From Porifericola rhodea (lineage in GTDB: Bacteria; Bacteroidota; Bacteroidia; Cytophagales; Cyclobacteriaceae), in assembly GCF_030506305.1 (NCBI RefSeq), contig NZ_CP119421.1:5038501-5102500 (forward strand): a DNA stretch of 64,000 nt. The letters run 5' to 3'. Below, piece by piece: positions 50,303 through 59,074 of the stretch; positions within the stretch are counted from its first letter, which is position 1; each line of letters starts with the position of its first letter. Below the pieces are notes generated by a model. The model ran no database searches, was not told where the DNA came from, and was given only the letters and a program-made list of their open reading frames with translations. The translations under genes and the position numbers were made by a program.

Positions 50303-51247
50303 CTAAATAACTACATAGGGTAAAAGCTTTACAAGCAATTCTTCTTTCATATAGTACACTTCCTTAAGCTGTTCAGTAGAAGAAAAGTTGCCATAAATTC
50401 TACGATGATTCATAATTGACTTTGCCAATTCATAATCAATATAAGGATGGCTAAGCAAAGTTTTAAACTCAGCTTCATTGATTTTGATTTTTTGAGGGCT
50501 AAAGTTTTTCTGTATAAAAGTATAGTTGTTCAGAGATTCCAGAGCCATATCACTGATATGAAAAATTTCTTTTAATTGTGCTTTGCTATGAAACCCACCT
50601 AATTTATTACGGTATTTGATAATGCGTGCGGAAAGTTTATCCCCTATGCCTCTTAAAGTTTTTAGCTCTGAAGAGTCTGCAAGGTTAATATCCAGAAGTT
50701 GAGGTTTGTACTCTGCTGAAGAAGTCTTACTACTTACAGTTACTTTTTGAACAGCTTTTGGTTCTGAAAAAGGTTTTTTACTACGCTTGGGCTGAGCCTT
50801 TTGTGAGATGTAGATGTAAGGCTGAAGTTGAGCATATAAATTTTCAGGAAAACCATAAATTTTAAGCAGATCTCCCTTTTTGTAGAACTTTCCTCCTTTG
50901 TTACGATAATTGACTATGCGCTTAGAAAGCTTTTCGCTAACCCCTAACTTCAAAAAAGCTTCATACTGAGCGGTATTTGGGTCAAAGCGGAAAAGCTCTT
51001 TGTTTTCTTTTTTAGAAGCAACAAATATGGGGCTTTCTACTATAGCATCATTCAGCAGAGTGATAAGTGAATCCAAAATATATTGATCTTCTGCCTTTGT
51101 CTGGTAATGCTGATACGCATTCTTTTCAATATAAATGGTAGTGAATAATGCCAGAGAGATAATAATCATAAGCACAAACACGCCTCTGGTTTCCCTTCTG
51201 GAAAAGCCAAAATAATCTCGGACTGCCTGTGTGAGCCACCTTATCAT
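50303..51247 (-). CDS. Membrane-anchored helix-hairpin-helix (ComEA-like) protein, 314 aa
   Basis: One N-terminal membrane helix (about 24-42), then three helix-hairpin-helix units: FDPNTAQYEAFLKLGVSEKLSKRIVNYR (about 110-160), DINLADSSELKTLRGIGDKLSARIIKYR (about 195-240) and INEAEFKTLLSHPYIDYELAKSIMNHR (about 260-300). This is the domain of DNA-uptake protein ComEA, here tripled. Known role of the domain: non-specific DNA binding, in ComEA on the outer face of the inner membrane. Its start overlaps the stop of the next upstream gene by one base. Confidence 0.85.
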   Translation of the reverse strand: MIRWLTQAVRDYFGFSRRETRGVFVLMIIISLALFTTIYIEKNAYQHYQTKAEDQYILDSLITLLNDAIVESPIFVASKKENKELFRFDPNTAQYEAFLKLGVSEKLSKRIVNYRNKGGKFYKKGDLLKIYGFPENLYAQLQPYIYISQKAQPKRSKKPFSEPKAVQKVTVSSKTSSAEYKPQLLDINLADSSELKTLRGIGDKLSARIIKYRNKLGGFHSKAQLKEIFHISDMALESLNNYTFIQKNFSPQKIKINEAEFKTLLSHPYIDYELAKSIMNHRRIYGNFSSTEQLKEVYYMKEELLVKLLPYVVI

Positions 51248-52314
51248 TATTTGACTTTTTCCTGCGGAATTTGAGCTTTAATCTTATCAAAAAGTTTACC
51301 TGGCGTATTTTGTTCTGCCTCTTCGTAAATTTGAGCGTGGATTTCCCAGGTATCTGTTTCATCCAGTTCTACCTGCGGCAGTTGAGAGATATGAAAGTAG
51401 TTATTTAGCAAGGGCTTACCATCCTGTCTCTTTTCTGCTAGCTGATTGTAAAGCAATACATCAAACTTTTCCAGACCTGCCATAGCTTCAGCAGTGTCCA
51501 GATCTTTGGCTACTTTAAAGTCTATAGACCATTTGTTAAGATACCATGCGACATAGTCTACCGGCATATGCTGATCTTTAATTACCAACACTTTGGTGTG
51601 AGCAGAATGGTTTTCTAAGTCAGTTGAAAAATCGCTTGTAGTTATTGCTCTCGTAGTAGACTGAGGCATGTCATCGTCAATAGACAACATCACTTTCATA
51701 TTGCGAATGCTGGCATTATGTAAACGATACAGTATAAATGTAAGAGCAGAAGCAAATATGACAATCAGCAAAGTTACCTGGTTAAGCAGATTCGCCCCCT
51801 CCTTGGCTTCTGTACGGTGGATGGCCGTAAGTTGTGCGGTAGCCTCTAAAAAGCTGTCTTCGTTGACAAATAGCTTTTGTATCATCTGCCCTCTCAATTC
51901 ATTGACATGAGCAACTACTAAAAACTCTTTAATTATTTCAGATATTTCTTTCTGCTGAGTATCTACTTTCTGGCAAAGTGCGGCTTGTGTAGCCTCCCCA
52001 TCTGCTACTTCAGATGACAGTAACGACTTTAGTTGGAAACTATTTTCTGTCCATTTTTCATTAAGTGTACTTAGTTGCGATAATGCCGGTTCAGCGTTTC
52101 CTCTATCTGTTAGCAGTACCAGCTTTAGCATTCTCTGGCTTAGCGCTTCCTGTTGAGCTATCAGCTCTATAAAGTCTGTACTTTTGTTTGTTTTATAAAT
52201 TATTTTGGAGCTTAAGACGTGCATCAACACCATCATTAGCATAAGGGTAGTGATGGTGATAAGGTACCATTTTTTCAAACTCGCAACACCTGCTTTTGTA
52301 GCTACTTCCGACAT
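51247..52314 (-). CDS. PilJ/NarX-like sensor with degenerate receiver-like end, 355 aa
   Basis: Two membrane helices (about 18-36 and 172-190) enclose a helical periplasmic domain with the PilJ-type mark QQEALSQRMLKLVL. The cytoplasmic end lacks HAMP, methyl-accepting or kinase domains. Instead residues about 230-300 resemble a receiver fold (TKVLVIKDQHMPVDYVAWYLNKW, DTAEAMAGLEKFDVLLYN) without the phospho-acceptor Asp. Unusual. It is coupled to the HhH gene by a one-base overlap, suggesting a joint role, perhaps in DNA uptake or pilus signalling. Confidence 0.75.
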   Translation of the reverse strand: MSEVATKAGVASLKKWYLITITTLMLMMVLMHVLSSKIIYKTNKSTDFIELIAQQEALSQRMLKLVLLTDRGNAEPALSQLSTLNEKWTENSFQLKSLLSSEVADGEATQAALCQKVDTQQKEISEIIKEFLVVAHVNELRGQMIQKLFVNEDSFLEATAQLTAIHRTEAKEGANLLNQVTLLIVIFASALTFILYRLHNASIRNMKVMLSIDDDMPQSTTRAITTSDFSTDLENHSAHTKVLVIKDQHMPVDYVAWYLNKWSIDFKVAKDLDTAEAMAGLEKFDVLLYNQLAEKRQDGKPLLNNYFHISQLPQVELDETDTWEIHAQIYEEAEQNTPGKLFDKIKAQIPQEKVK

Positions 52315-52430
52315 TCTGAGTGGATTTGTTCAATAGCAAAGCTAGTATTTGCTTCTGATTCACAAATTTCAAATTGCCTGAAGAATCTCTGATGTAAAGT
52401 ATTTGAAAAAATTAAGTAATTATACCGATT

Positions 52431-53813
52431 TTAACTATGCTCCCCCCGCCTTTCCGTCATTCTGAGCAGATTGAACAGTGTACGAGCATTATGGTAATTT
52501 CCTTTCCAGATATGTGCCTTACGATCTTGTTTTGAAGATGAGTGAGTATCTAAGCCATTGCTATACCAACCTCCATTTTCGTGGTCAATAATATAGGTTT
52601 TGGTATACTTCCATAAGCGGTCAAATTCTTTTTGATATGTACTATCTTCTGGATAAAAAGTAGAAAAAAGATAAAGTGAGTTTAAGCCTTCAGCCTGCGA
52701 CCACCAGTTTTTACGATCATCAACAATGCTTAGCTGTTCATTTTCAGGAAGATAATAGCCACGCTCCAAAATCCCGCTTCGCACAGTATCAATGCCATTG
52801 GCGATGGTATGATCTACCATTTGCCTGGCCCGATTAAGGGTAGTTTGGTACTCATACTCTTCTAAAGCTTCAGATGCTTCCAGCAGCAGGTAAGCAGTTT
52901 CAATATCATGACCAAAAGATACATGGTCTACTGCATAGTTAGCCTCACGCACTGCTGCTGTTGAGTCTTTGTAAGAAATTGGCTGCCAGTTGTCATAAAA
53001 GTATAAACGTAGATAGCCCTGCTCAGATACCATACGATCGCGTATCAGATGAAACATCTCTCGTAGTCTTTCTTCCAGCAGTTCATCTGGCCACACATGA
53101 TATAGCTCTGTAAAGGCCTCTAACAGATGTATGCTGGTATTTTGATCCTTGTAGAAATAAGTAGGACTTGGAAGATCCTGCTGAAACATACTACTGTCAA
53201 TTACTACTCCATCTTTAGTAAGTGTGGAAAAGTATCCTGAATTTTTAGGATCATGAGCATGTTCATCTATCCAGCGAAAAGCTTTCTGAGCAAATTCTAA
53301 AGCCTCTTCTTCTCCAGACATAGCATAATAAGCGGCCAGTGCATAAACACCAAATGCATTCCCATATACCCGTTTTAGCTTGTTGTCAATATTGCTGGCA
53401 AGCGGATTGCCTTCACGGTCCAGCAACCAGTAGAACCCGCCGTCTTGCTGATCCCACATTTTATCGCGCAAAAAGTTATAAGCATGGGTGGCAGCCTCCG
53501 CGTACATCCCCTCTTCAGGAAACATTTGAGCAGCTTTTGAGAGTGTCCAGAGGTGTCTAGCCTGGGTAACAATCATTTTTTCCTGACTTTCCATCCGTTG
53601 CCAATCATGACTGAAGTTAGTGAGAAAGCCTCCGTATATGCTATCTATAGTACGGGGATACCATACTATTAGTAGATTATCTACTAGCTCAGTATATACT
53701 TCTTCATGCAGACTTAGTGTATCTGAATACTGGCTCTTTTCCTGCTCAGGGCCAGACTGGCAAGCAAAGAAGAAGGGTAAAGTAAGAATGATGACAGAAA
53801 CTTGTCTTAGCAT
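52431..53813 (-). CDS. N-acylglucosamine 2-epimerase (AGE)-family lipoprotein, 460 aa
   Basis: Lipoprotein signal with lipobox FFAC (Cys18). The rest is an alpha6/alpha6 barrel of the AGE/cellobiose 2-epimerase family, with RHLWTLSKAAQ, the DGGFYWLLD loop, RVYGNAFGVYALAAYY, the HDIETAYLLLEAS helix with its catalytic-type His, WWSQAEGLNSL and NGGWYSNGLD. These epimerise or isomerise sugars. Being a lipoprotein, it works at the envelope rather than in the cytosol. It is 3 bases after the transporter gene, so in one operon with it. Confidence 0.9.
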   Translation of the reverse strand: MLRQVSVIILTLPFFFACQSGPEQEKSQYSDTLSLHEEVYTELVDNLLIVWYPRTIDSIYGGFLTNFSHDWQRMESQEKMIVTQARHLWTLSKAAQMFPEEGMYAEAATHAYNFLRDKMWDQQDGGFYWLLDREGNPLASNIDNKLKRVYGNAFGVYALAAYYAMSGEEEALEFAQKAFRWIDEHAHDPKNSGYFSTLTKDGVVIDSSMFQQDLPSPTYFYKDQNTSIHLLEAFTELYHVWPDELLEERLREMFHLIRDRMVSEQGYLRLYFYDNWQPISYKDSTAAVREANYAVDHVSFGHDIETAYLLLEASEALEEYEYQTTLNRARQMVDHTIANGIDTVRSGILERGYYLPENEQLSIVDDRKNWWSQAEGLNSLYLFSTFYPEDSTYQKEFDRLWKYTKTYIIDHENGGWYSNGLDTHSSSKQDRKAHIWKGNYHNARTLFNLLRMTERRGEHS

Positions 53814-53816
53814 AAA

Positions 53817-54965
53817 TCAGGTCGTTGCTTTGTCGTGTTCAAGTTTTGTTTTGTTTTTTTCCTCCTCCTTCTGTTCTCCATCATCATTAATAGGCTTACC
53901 TCTCCAGTAAGTAGCTAATGATGAACCTGTTATATTCATTACAGGACCAAATACTGCCGGTGCCAGCCCTACGGTTGCCACTTTTCCCATCTCCAGGGCT
54001 ATACCCGATGCCAGTCCACCATTTTGCATACCTACCTCCAGGGCTATGGTACGGCAGTCTCTTTCAGCCATACCTGAAAAACGGCACCCCCAATATCCAA
54101 GAAAGTACCCGGAAAGATTATGAAATATACCTGCCAGGATAAGAACAAAGCCTATGTTGAGCAACTCATCTCTTCCGGCAGCAGTAATGATGGTGATGAT
54201 ATAAGCGATACCAAACATAGAGAGGATAGGCATAGCATCATCCAGCCATTTCATTTTACCATGGAAAAAATAATTAAATACCAGACCCGCTATCACTGGC
54301 AAAATTACAATTTTTACTATACTCCACATCATACCTAAAGTATCAATCTCTATAAACTGGCCTGCCAGAAGTTGCATGAGCAAAGGGGTCATTAAAGGTG
54401 CCAGAAGAGTAGACACTGCTGTAAGAGTAACAGATAGTGCCAGATTGGCCCGAGCCAGATAAGACATCACATTAGAAGCCAACCCACTGGGAGACGAACC
54501 GATAAGCACAATTCCAGCCGCAATCTCCGGGGATACGCCTAATGCAGTGGCCAGACCAAAACCTACAAAAGGCATAATGGTAAATTGACAAAGTATGCCT
54601 ATGAGCACGCCCTTAGGCATTTTTACAACCCCTACAAAGTCGTTTAAACTCATGGCGGTGCCCATACCAAACATGATCAACTGAAGCAAGGGCACAAACA
54701 GGTTTTTAAGGTCAAAGCCATTGATTTCCTGAAAATAGGATGGATAATACATGGCTACCGTAACCGAAGCAAATATAATAACCGTAAATGTAAACCCTTT
54801 AAGAAATGAATAGCCTCTGAAGCCAATAGCCAGAGAAAGAAAAAATATTGACAGAAAAGGCCCGGTTTGCTGACCATAGCCTAGTATAAGTAATACAATA
54901 AATGCGATAAGGGAAAGGGCAGCAATGCCCAGCATAATTTTGTAGATCGTTTTAGGTTGCTTCAT
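53817..54965 (-). CDS. BASS-family (bile acid:sodium symporter-like) transporter, 382 aa
   Basis: Nine to ten membrane helices with the family marks GTAMSLNDFVGVVKMPKGV, IGSSPSGLASNVMSYLARANLALSVTLTAVSTLLAPL (core sodium site) and LEVGMQNGGLASGIAL. Members move organic acids such as pyruvate, pantothenate or bile acids with sodium. By position between sugar-acid enzymes it probably takes up a small organic acid made outside the cytoplasm. The C-terminal tail is charged. A terminator precedes it, so it is transcribed apart from the enolase-superfamily genes. Confidence 0.9.
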   Translation of the reverse strand: MKQPKTIYKIMLGIAALSLIAFIVLLILGYGQQTGPFLSIFFLSLAIGFRGYSFLKGFTFTVIIFASVTVAMYYPSYFQEINGFDLKNLFVPLLQLIMFGMGTAMSLNDFVGVVKMPKGVLIGILCQFTIMPFVGFGLATALGVSPEIAAGIVLIGSSPSGLASNVMSYLARANLALSVTLTAVSTLLAPLMTPLLMQLLAGQFIEIDTLGMMWSIVKIVILPVIAGLVFNYFFHGKMKWLDDAMPILSMFGIAYIITIITAAGRDELLNIGFVLILAGIFHNLSGYFLGYWGCRFSGMAERDCRTIALEVGMQNGGLASGIALEMGKVATVGLAPAVFGPVMNITGSSLATYWRGKPINDDGEQKEEEKNKTKLEHDKATT

Positions 54966-55006
54966 ATGTATCTTTATTCAAGCCAAGATTACTGTAAGAT
55001 AAAAGT

Positions 55007-55037
55007 AAAAAAATGCCAAACCTAGTAAGGAATGGCA
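55007..55037 (-). terminator. Intrinsic terminator after the enolase-superfamily gene (minus)
   Basis: On the minus strand TGCCA (complement of 55,033-55,037) pairs with TGGCA (complement of 55,014-55,018), followed by a run of T residues (A run at 55,007-55,013). It lies 18 bases after the stop of the first enolase-superfamily gene and separates it from the transporter gene. Confidence 0.68.
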
Positions 55038-55054
55038 CTTTTTAAGGCTGTGGA

Positions 55055-56512
55055 TTAACTCCAGAGCCTATCGGCTGAGTCTATGGTATCCCATTCGGGG
55101 GTAGGTGCAAAATATTTGGTTCCTTTCTTCATATGCTCTTTTACTACATCCTCATTAAGCTCTACTCCCAGTCCTGGTTTTTCGGGCACTTTGATGTGGC
55201 CATCCTGAACAATTGGCTTTTCTATACCTGTTACCAAATCTTCCCACCAATCAATATCTACCGAATGATGCTCCAGGGCGATAAAATTCTGAGTAGCCGC
55301 GGCACAGTGTACATTCGCCATCATTGAAACGGGTGTTCCGGCAAAGTGCATCATCATGGGTACACCATGCTCTTCTGCATAGTCCCCTATTTTTTTGGTT
55401 TCCAGTATACCCCCAGAAGAAGCAAGATCGGGATGAATCATATCTACAGCCCTTGCATCTATTAGTTTAATAAATTCTTCTTTCAGATAAATATCTTCTC
55501 CGGTAAGTGTTGGTGTGGTGATATTATTTGTAATTTCTTTCCACTTTTCTGTGTACTGCCAGGGAATTAAATCTTCCAGATAAGCCAGACGATAAGGCTC
55601 CAGCACCCTACCCAGACGAATGGCTTCATTGGTATCAAAATGTCCGAAATGGTCGGCAGCCAGAGGAATTTCGTAACCTACCACATCTCTCACCTGCTTA
55701 ACATATTCTGCCACTTTCTCCAACCCGGCATCGGTAACCTGAATGCGTGTAAAAGGGTGGGCTGTAGTACCATAGCTACCGTATTCTCTGCTCCACTGCT
55801 GCCCTATGTCATACATCTTTTTATTGATGACAACATTGTCTTCATCTTTCAGCATCTGTATACCAAAATCCATTTTAAGAAAAGTAAAACCTTCATCTAC
55901 CCGAGCCTTCATACGTTTGGCATATGTGATAGGGTCTGGTGAGCCTGCCGTGTCGCAGTACAGCCTTACTTTGTCTCTAAACTTACCTCCTACCAACTGG
56001 TATGCGGGCACATTGTAAGCTTTACCTGCCAGATCCCAGAGGGCCATTTCTACACCACACACCCCTCCGGCCTGACGAGAGTGCCCTCCAAACTGCTTTA
56101 TCTTTTTGAAGATACGATCTACATTGCAAGGGTTTTCTCCCAAAATGCGGCTTTTTAGAAATAGCGCATACTTAGGGCTGGCATGATCTCTAACCTCTCC
56201 CAAGCCGTATATTCCCTGATTAGTATCTATCCTAATTACCGGACAAGGCATAGGTGCATTCGCGATCTCAACAACTCTCAGGTCAGTGATTTTTAAATCT
56301 GATGGATTGGAGCTCCGATTGACTTTTTGCATGCTGTATTCTAAGGTCTCTTCTACGGAGCGATGCATAAATCCTCCCAGAGCGAGCCCACCTAGTCCGG
56401 CTTTTTGCAAGAAATCTCGTCGGCCATTTTGTGCTTCAGAAATATGGTCTCCTCCTTCCTGTTTTCCTTTTGAAGGTAGTTTAAATAATTGATGTAATTT
56501 TTTGGTATTCAT
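55055..56512 (-). CDS. Tat-exported mandelate racemase/enolase-superfamily protein 1, 485 aa
   Basis: The N-terminus carries a Tat-type signal (RRDFLQKAGLGGLALGGF, Arg31-Arg32). The capping domain (70-170) and the barrel follow: the base pair K213-x-D215 (LKMDFG), metal ligands Asp287 (AADHFGHF), Glu313 (YLEDLIPW) and Glu339 (TGEDIY), and His389 (MMHFAGTPV). This supports a sugar-acid dehydratase or epimerase; an export signal is unusual because most members are cytoplasmic. It is closely related to the next gene and lies 33 bases after it. Confidence 0.9.
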   Translation of the reverse strand: MNTKKLHQLFKLPSKGKQEGGDHISEAQNGRRDFLQKAGLGGLALGGFMHRSVEETLEYSMQKVNRSSNPSDLKITDLRVVEIANAPMPCPVIRIDTNQGIYGLGEVRDHASPKYALFLKSRILGENPCNVDRIFKKIKQFGGHSRQAGGVCGVEMALWDLAGKAYNVPAYQLVGGKFRDKVRLYCDTAGSPDPITYAKRMKARVDEGFTFLKMDFGIQMLKDEDNVVINKKMYDIGQQWSREYGSYGTTAHPFTRIQVTDAGLEKVAEYVKQVRDVVGYEIPLAADHFGHFDTNEAIRLGRVLEPYRLAYLEDLIPWQYTEKWKEITNNITTPTLTGEDIYLKEEFIKLIDARAVDMIHPDLASSGGILETKKIGDYAEEHGVPMMMHFAGTPVSMMANVHCAAATQNFIALEHHSVDIDWWEDLVTGIEKPIVQDGHIKVPEKPGLGVELNEDVVKEHMKKGTKYFAPTPEWDTIDSADRLWS

Positions 56513-56545
56513 AGTATTTAGGTTGTTGATGTTAAAACAAAATAA

Positions 56546-57973
56546 TCAGCTCCATAGTCGGTCCCAGGAGCGTATCTCGTTCCATTCTTCTGTAGGCGCA
56601 AAGAATTTTTCTCCTTTTCTCAGGTGTTCTTTCACTACATCTTCATTAAGTTCTACGCCTATGCCCGGCTTCTCCGGTACATTGACATAGCCATCTTTCA
56701 CAATAGGTTTTTCCACGCCTGTAATCAGGTCATCCCACCAGCTTTTGTCAACTGAATGGTGTTCCAGCGCAATAAAGTTGTAAGTAGAAGCTACAGCATG
56801 TACACTGCCCAGGAAAGAAACCGGTGAAGCAGCATGGTGAACAGCCATAGCAATACCATATTCTTCTGCCAGATCTCCGATAAGTTTAGTCTGTAACAAG
56901 CCACCCGCACTACCCGGGTCTGGATGGACAATATCTACTGCTTTTTTGGTAATGAGATCATAAAAGTTCTCTTTGTGGTAGATATCTTCGCCTGTCATAG
57001 TGGGAGTGTCAAGAGCGTCAGAAATGGTCTTCCAGTCCTCAGTATGTTGCCAGGGCACCATATCTTCCAGCCAGGACAAAGTGTATGGCTCAAAAGCTTT
57101 GCCCAGCTTAATCATACTATTGACACCCATATGCCCAAGATGGTCAATTCCCAGAGGCACTTCGTAACCTATTAGCTCTCTGGTTTTGGCAATGTACTCT
57201 GTAAGCAGGTCTACTCCTTTCTCAGTAATCTGCACCCGTGTGAGGGGATGCATGGTTTGGGTATAGCTGCTTACATCCAGATCGGACCAGCCACGCATTT
57301 CTCCCCAATGCGATGTATTGGTAAGGGCACCAGGGATATCTTTGATCAGCCCAATACCAACATCCATTTTGAGGATTGTATAACCCTGCTCCACCCTGGC
57401 CTTCATTCTTTGGGCAAACTCGTCAGGATCATTTACGGTGGGCGTATCTACATAGATACGCACTTTATCACGGTACTTGCCTCCAAAAAGCTGATATACT
57501 GGTACACCATAAGCTTTACCTGCCAGATCCCAGAGGGCCATTTCTACTCCGGATACACCTCCTCCCTGCCTGCCATGCCAGCCAAACTGCTTTATCTTTC
57601 TGAAAATACGCTCAACATTGCAGGGGTTTTCTCCTAAAATCCGGCTTTTCAGAAAAAGGGCATACCGCTTATCAGCTCCGTCTCTTACGTCTCCCAGGCC
57701 ATATATTCCCTGATTGGTATCTATCCTCAGCAAAGGAACATTATCGTACTGGGCAATGCGCATATCGGTAATTTTTAGTTCGCTTGGTGCGCTCAGCCTT
57801 TTCACCTTTTGCGTGCTATATGCCAGGGTCTCTTCTACCGGGCTGTTTAAAAAAGTTGAACCGATAGCTAGCCCTCCCAACCCCGCCTTTTGCATAAAGT
57901 TTCTTCTGCCCTGAGCACTATTCTCCTGAGCAGGATGCAAAAGCTTGCCTATCCATGCTTTCTGTTTTTTCAT
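56546..57973 (-). CDS. Tat-exported mandelate racemase/enolase-superfamily protein 2, 475 aa
   Basis: Paralogue of protein 1: same Tat-type head (RRNFMQKAGLGGLAIG), the same ILKMDVG, IDHLGHMG, WLEDMVPW, TGEDIY and VHHAASPVS segments, and the same C-terminal end (RLWS). Similarity runs over the whole length, so the pair arose by tandem duplication. Differences concentrate in the loop after LKMD, which forms part of the active site, so substrates may differ or be epimers. Expected to act outside the cytoplasm. Confidence 0.9.
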   Translation of the reverse strand: MKKQKAWIGKLLHPAQENSAQGRRNFMQKAGLGGLAIGSTFLNSPVEETLAYSTQKVKRLSAPSELKITDMRIAQYDNVPLLRIDTNQGIYGLGDVRDGADKRYALFLKSRILGENPCNVERIFRKIKQFGWHGRQGGGVSGVEMALWDLAGKAYGVPVYQLFGGKYRDKVRIYVDTPTVNDPDEFAQRMKARVEQGYTILKMDVGIGLIKDIPGALTNTSHWGEMRGWSDLDVSSYTQTMHPLTRVQITEKGVDLLTEYIAKTRELIGYEVPLGIDHLGHMGVNSMIKLGKAFEPYTLSWLEDMVPWQHTEDWKTISDALDTPTMTGEDIYHKENFYDLITKKAVDIVHPDPGSAGGLLQTKLIGDLAEEYGIAMAVHHAASPVSFLGSVHAVASTYNFIALEHHSVDKSWWDDLITGVEKPIVKDGYVNVPEKPGIGVELNEDVVKEHLRKGEKFFAPTEEWNEIRSWDRLWS

Positions 57974-58004
57974 AATAGGTTGTTGTATGCATAGTAATTG
58001 AATG

Positions 58005-58940
58005 TTACCAGGTACGGTCTTTCATAAAAGCATCAAGTTCCGCACGAGTCATAGGAAGTTTGTCGGGATTATCGTCCAGCCAGCTCAAAAAGTCTTCTTT
58101 AATATCATCGGTCCAGCGCCGGTCTATTTCTCCAGGAGTGTATTTCCCCTCTCTTAGCATCTGATGCCCAAACTGGTCTCGCAATGCTATAAATTCTGCA
58201 TGGGTAATAACTTCTTCAGCCAGATGTGCCGGAATAAAAATGACACCTTCTCTTTTTGCCAGTACTACATCGCCTGGCAGTACAGTTGCTCTACCGATTC
58301 GGATTGGCTTGTTGATGCCAGTCAGCATCATATCTTTAATGAAGGAAGGGTCCCAACCACGGACAAAAGCATTAAAGCCTTCAATTTTCTCAAGCCCGCC
58401 TAAGTCGCGCAAAGAGCCGTCAAAGATGACTCCATTACCTGATTTGGCATAAATAGAATTACCCAGATTGTCTCCTATGAGTGTTCCATCAATTATTTTT
58501 CCGTAACCATCTGCCACATATACATCACCCATCTGTAGTTCGTCTATAGGCCAGGAATTAGAGCCTCCTATGCGCCCCTCTCTTTCTCCCTGAGCTTTGA
58601 TGTCTTCATCCATATCTGGGCGTAGCGGCATGTATTGCGCAGTAAGAGCACGCCCCACAATAGGCTCATCTTCGTGTATCATCTTCCAGCCCCCATCAAA
58701 CTGGGCATGGTAGCCTTTGTTTCTCAGTACCCCCCAGGCTTCTTCAATAGAAATATTTTTAGCACGATCCAGTAAGTTTTGAGACACTTTGGGGCGCCCA
58801 TCTGGATAGCGTTCCCCTTTCCAGTCAGATGTAAGCTCAACCATAGCCTCTTTGGTCATGGTAATAAACTGCGCAGAAGCAGGGGTGCCGGAGCACAGCA
58901 GTACGAGAGAGATGCAGAAGATCCAATAGTTTCTCTTCAT
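58005..58940 (-). CDS. Exported RraA-family lyase/aldolase 1, 311 aa
   Basis: ATG 58,940 yields a Sec signal peptide (MKRNYWIFCISLVLLCSGTPASAQ); the longer frame from 59,015 is not needed. The RraA fold follows: MGDVYVADGYGKIIDGTLIGDNLGNSIYAKSG and GVIFDGSLRDLGGL with the family's Gly-Asp and Arg-Asp pairs, as in 4-hydroxy-4-methyl-2-oxoglutarate aldolases. Longer than RraA itself (about 160) because of N- and C-terminal additions. It would cleave or decarboxylate an oxo acid made by the dehydratases. Gap to the next gene is 31 bases. Confidence 0.85.
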   Translation of the reverse strand: MKRNYWIFCISLVLLCSGTPASAQFITMTKEAMVELTSDWKGERYPDGRPKVSQNLLDRAKNISIEEAWGVLRNKGYHAQFDGGWKMIHEDEPIVGRALTAQYMPLRPDMDEDIKAQGEREGRIGGSNSWPIDELQMGDVYVADGYGKIIDGTLIGDNLGNSIYAKSGNGVIFDGSLRDLGGLEKIEGFNAFVRGWDPSFIKDMMLTGINKPIRIGRATVLPGDVVLAKREGVIFIPAHLAEEVITHAEFIALRDQFGHQMLREGKYTPGEIDRRWTDDIKEDFLSWLDDNPDKLPMTRAELDAFMKDRTW

Positions 58941-59074
58941 TAGAAAGTAGTTTAGTTTGTTGTATAAAAGAATTGCAGTCAGGCAAAAGTATGCTGTTAA
59001 AGCTGCTATGCCCACCTATGAACATAGGCATCTGCATTAACATTTACAAATATTAGCATAGGTACGCTAACTGC

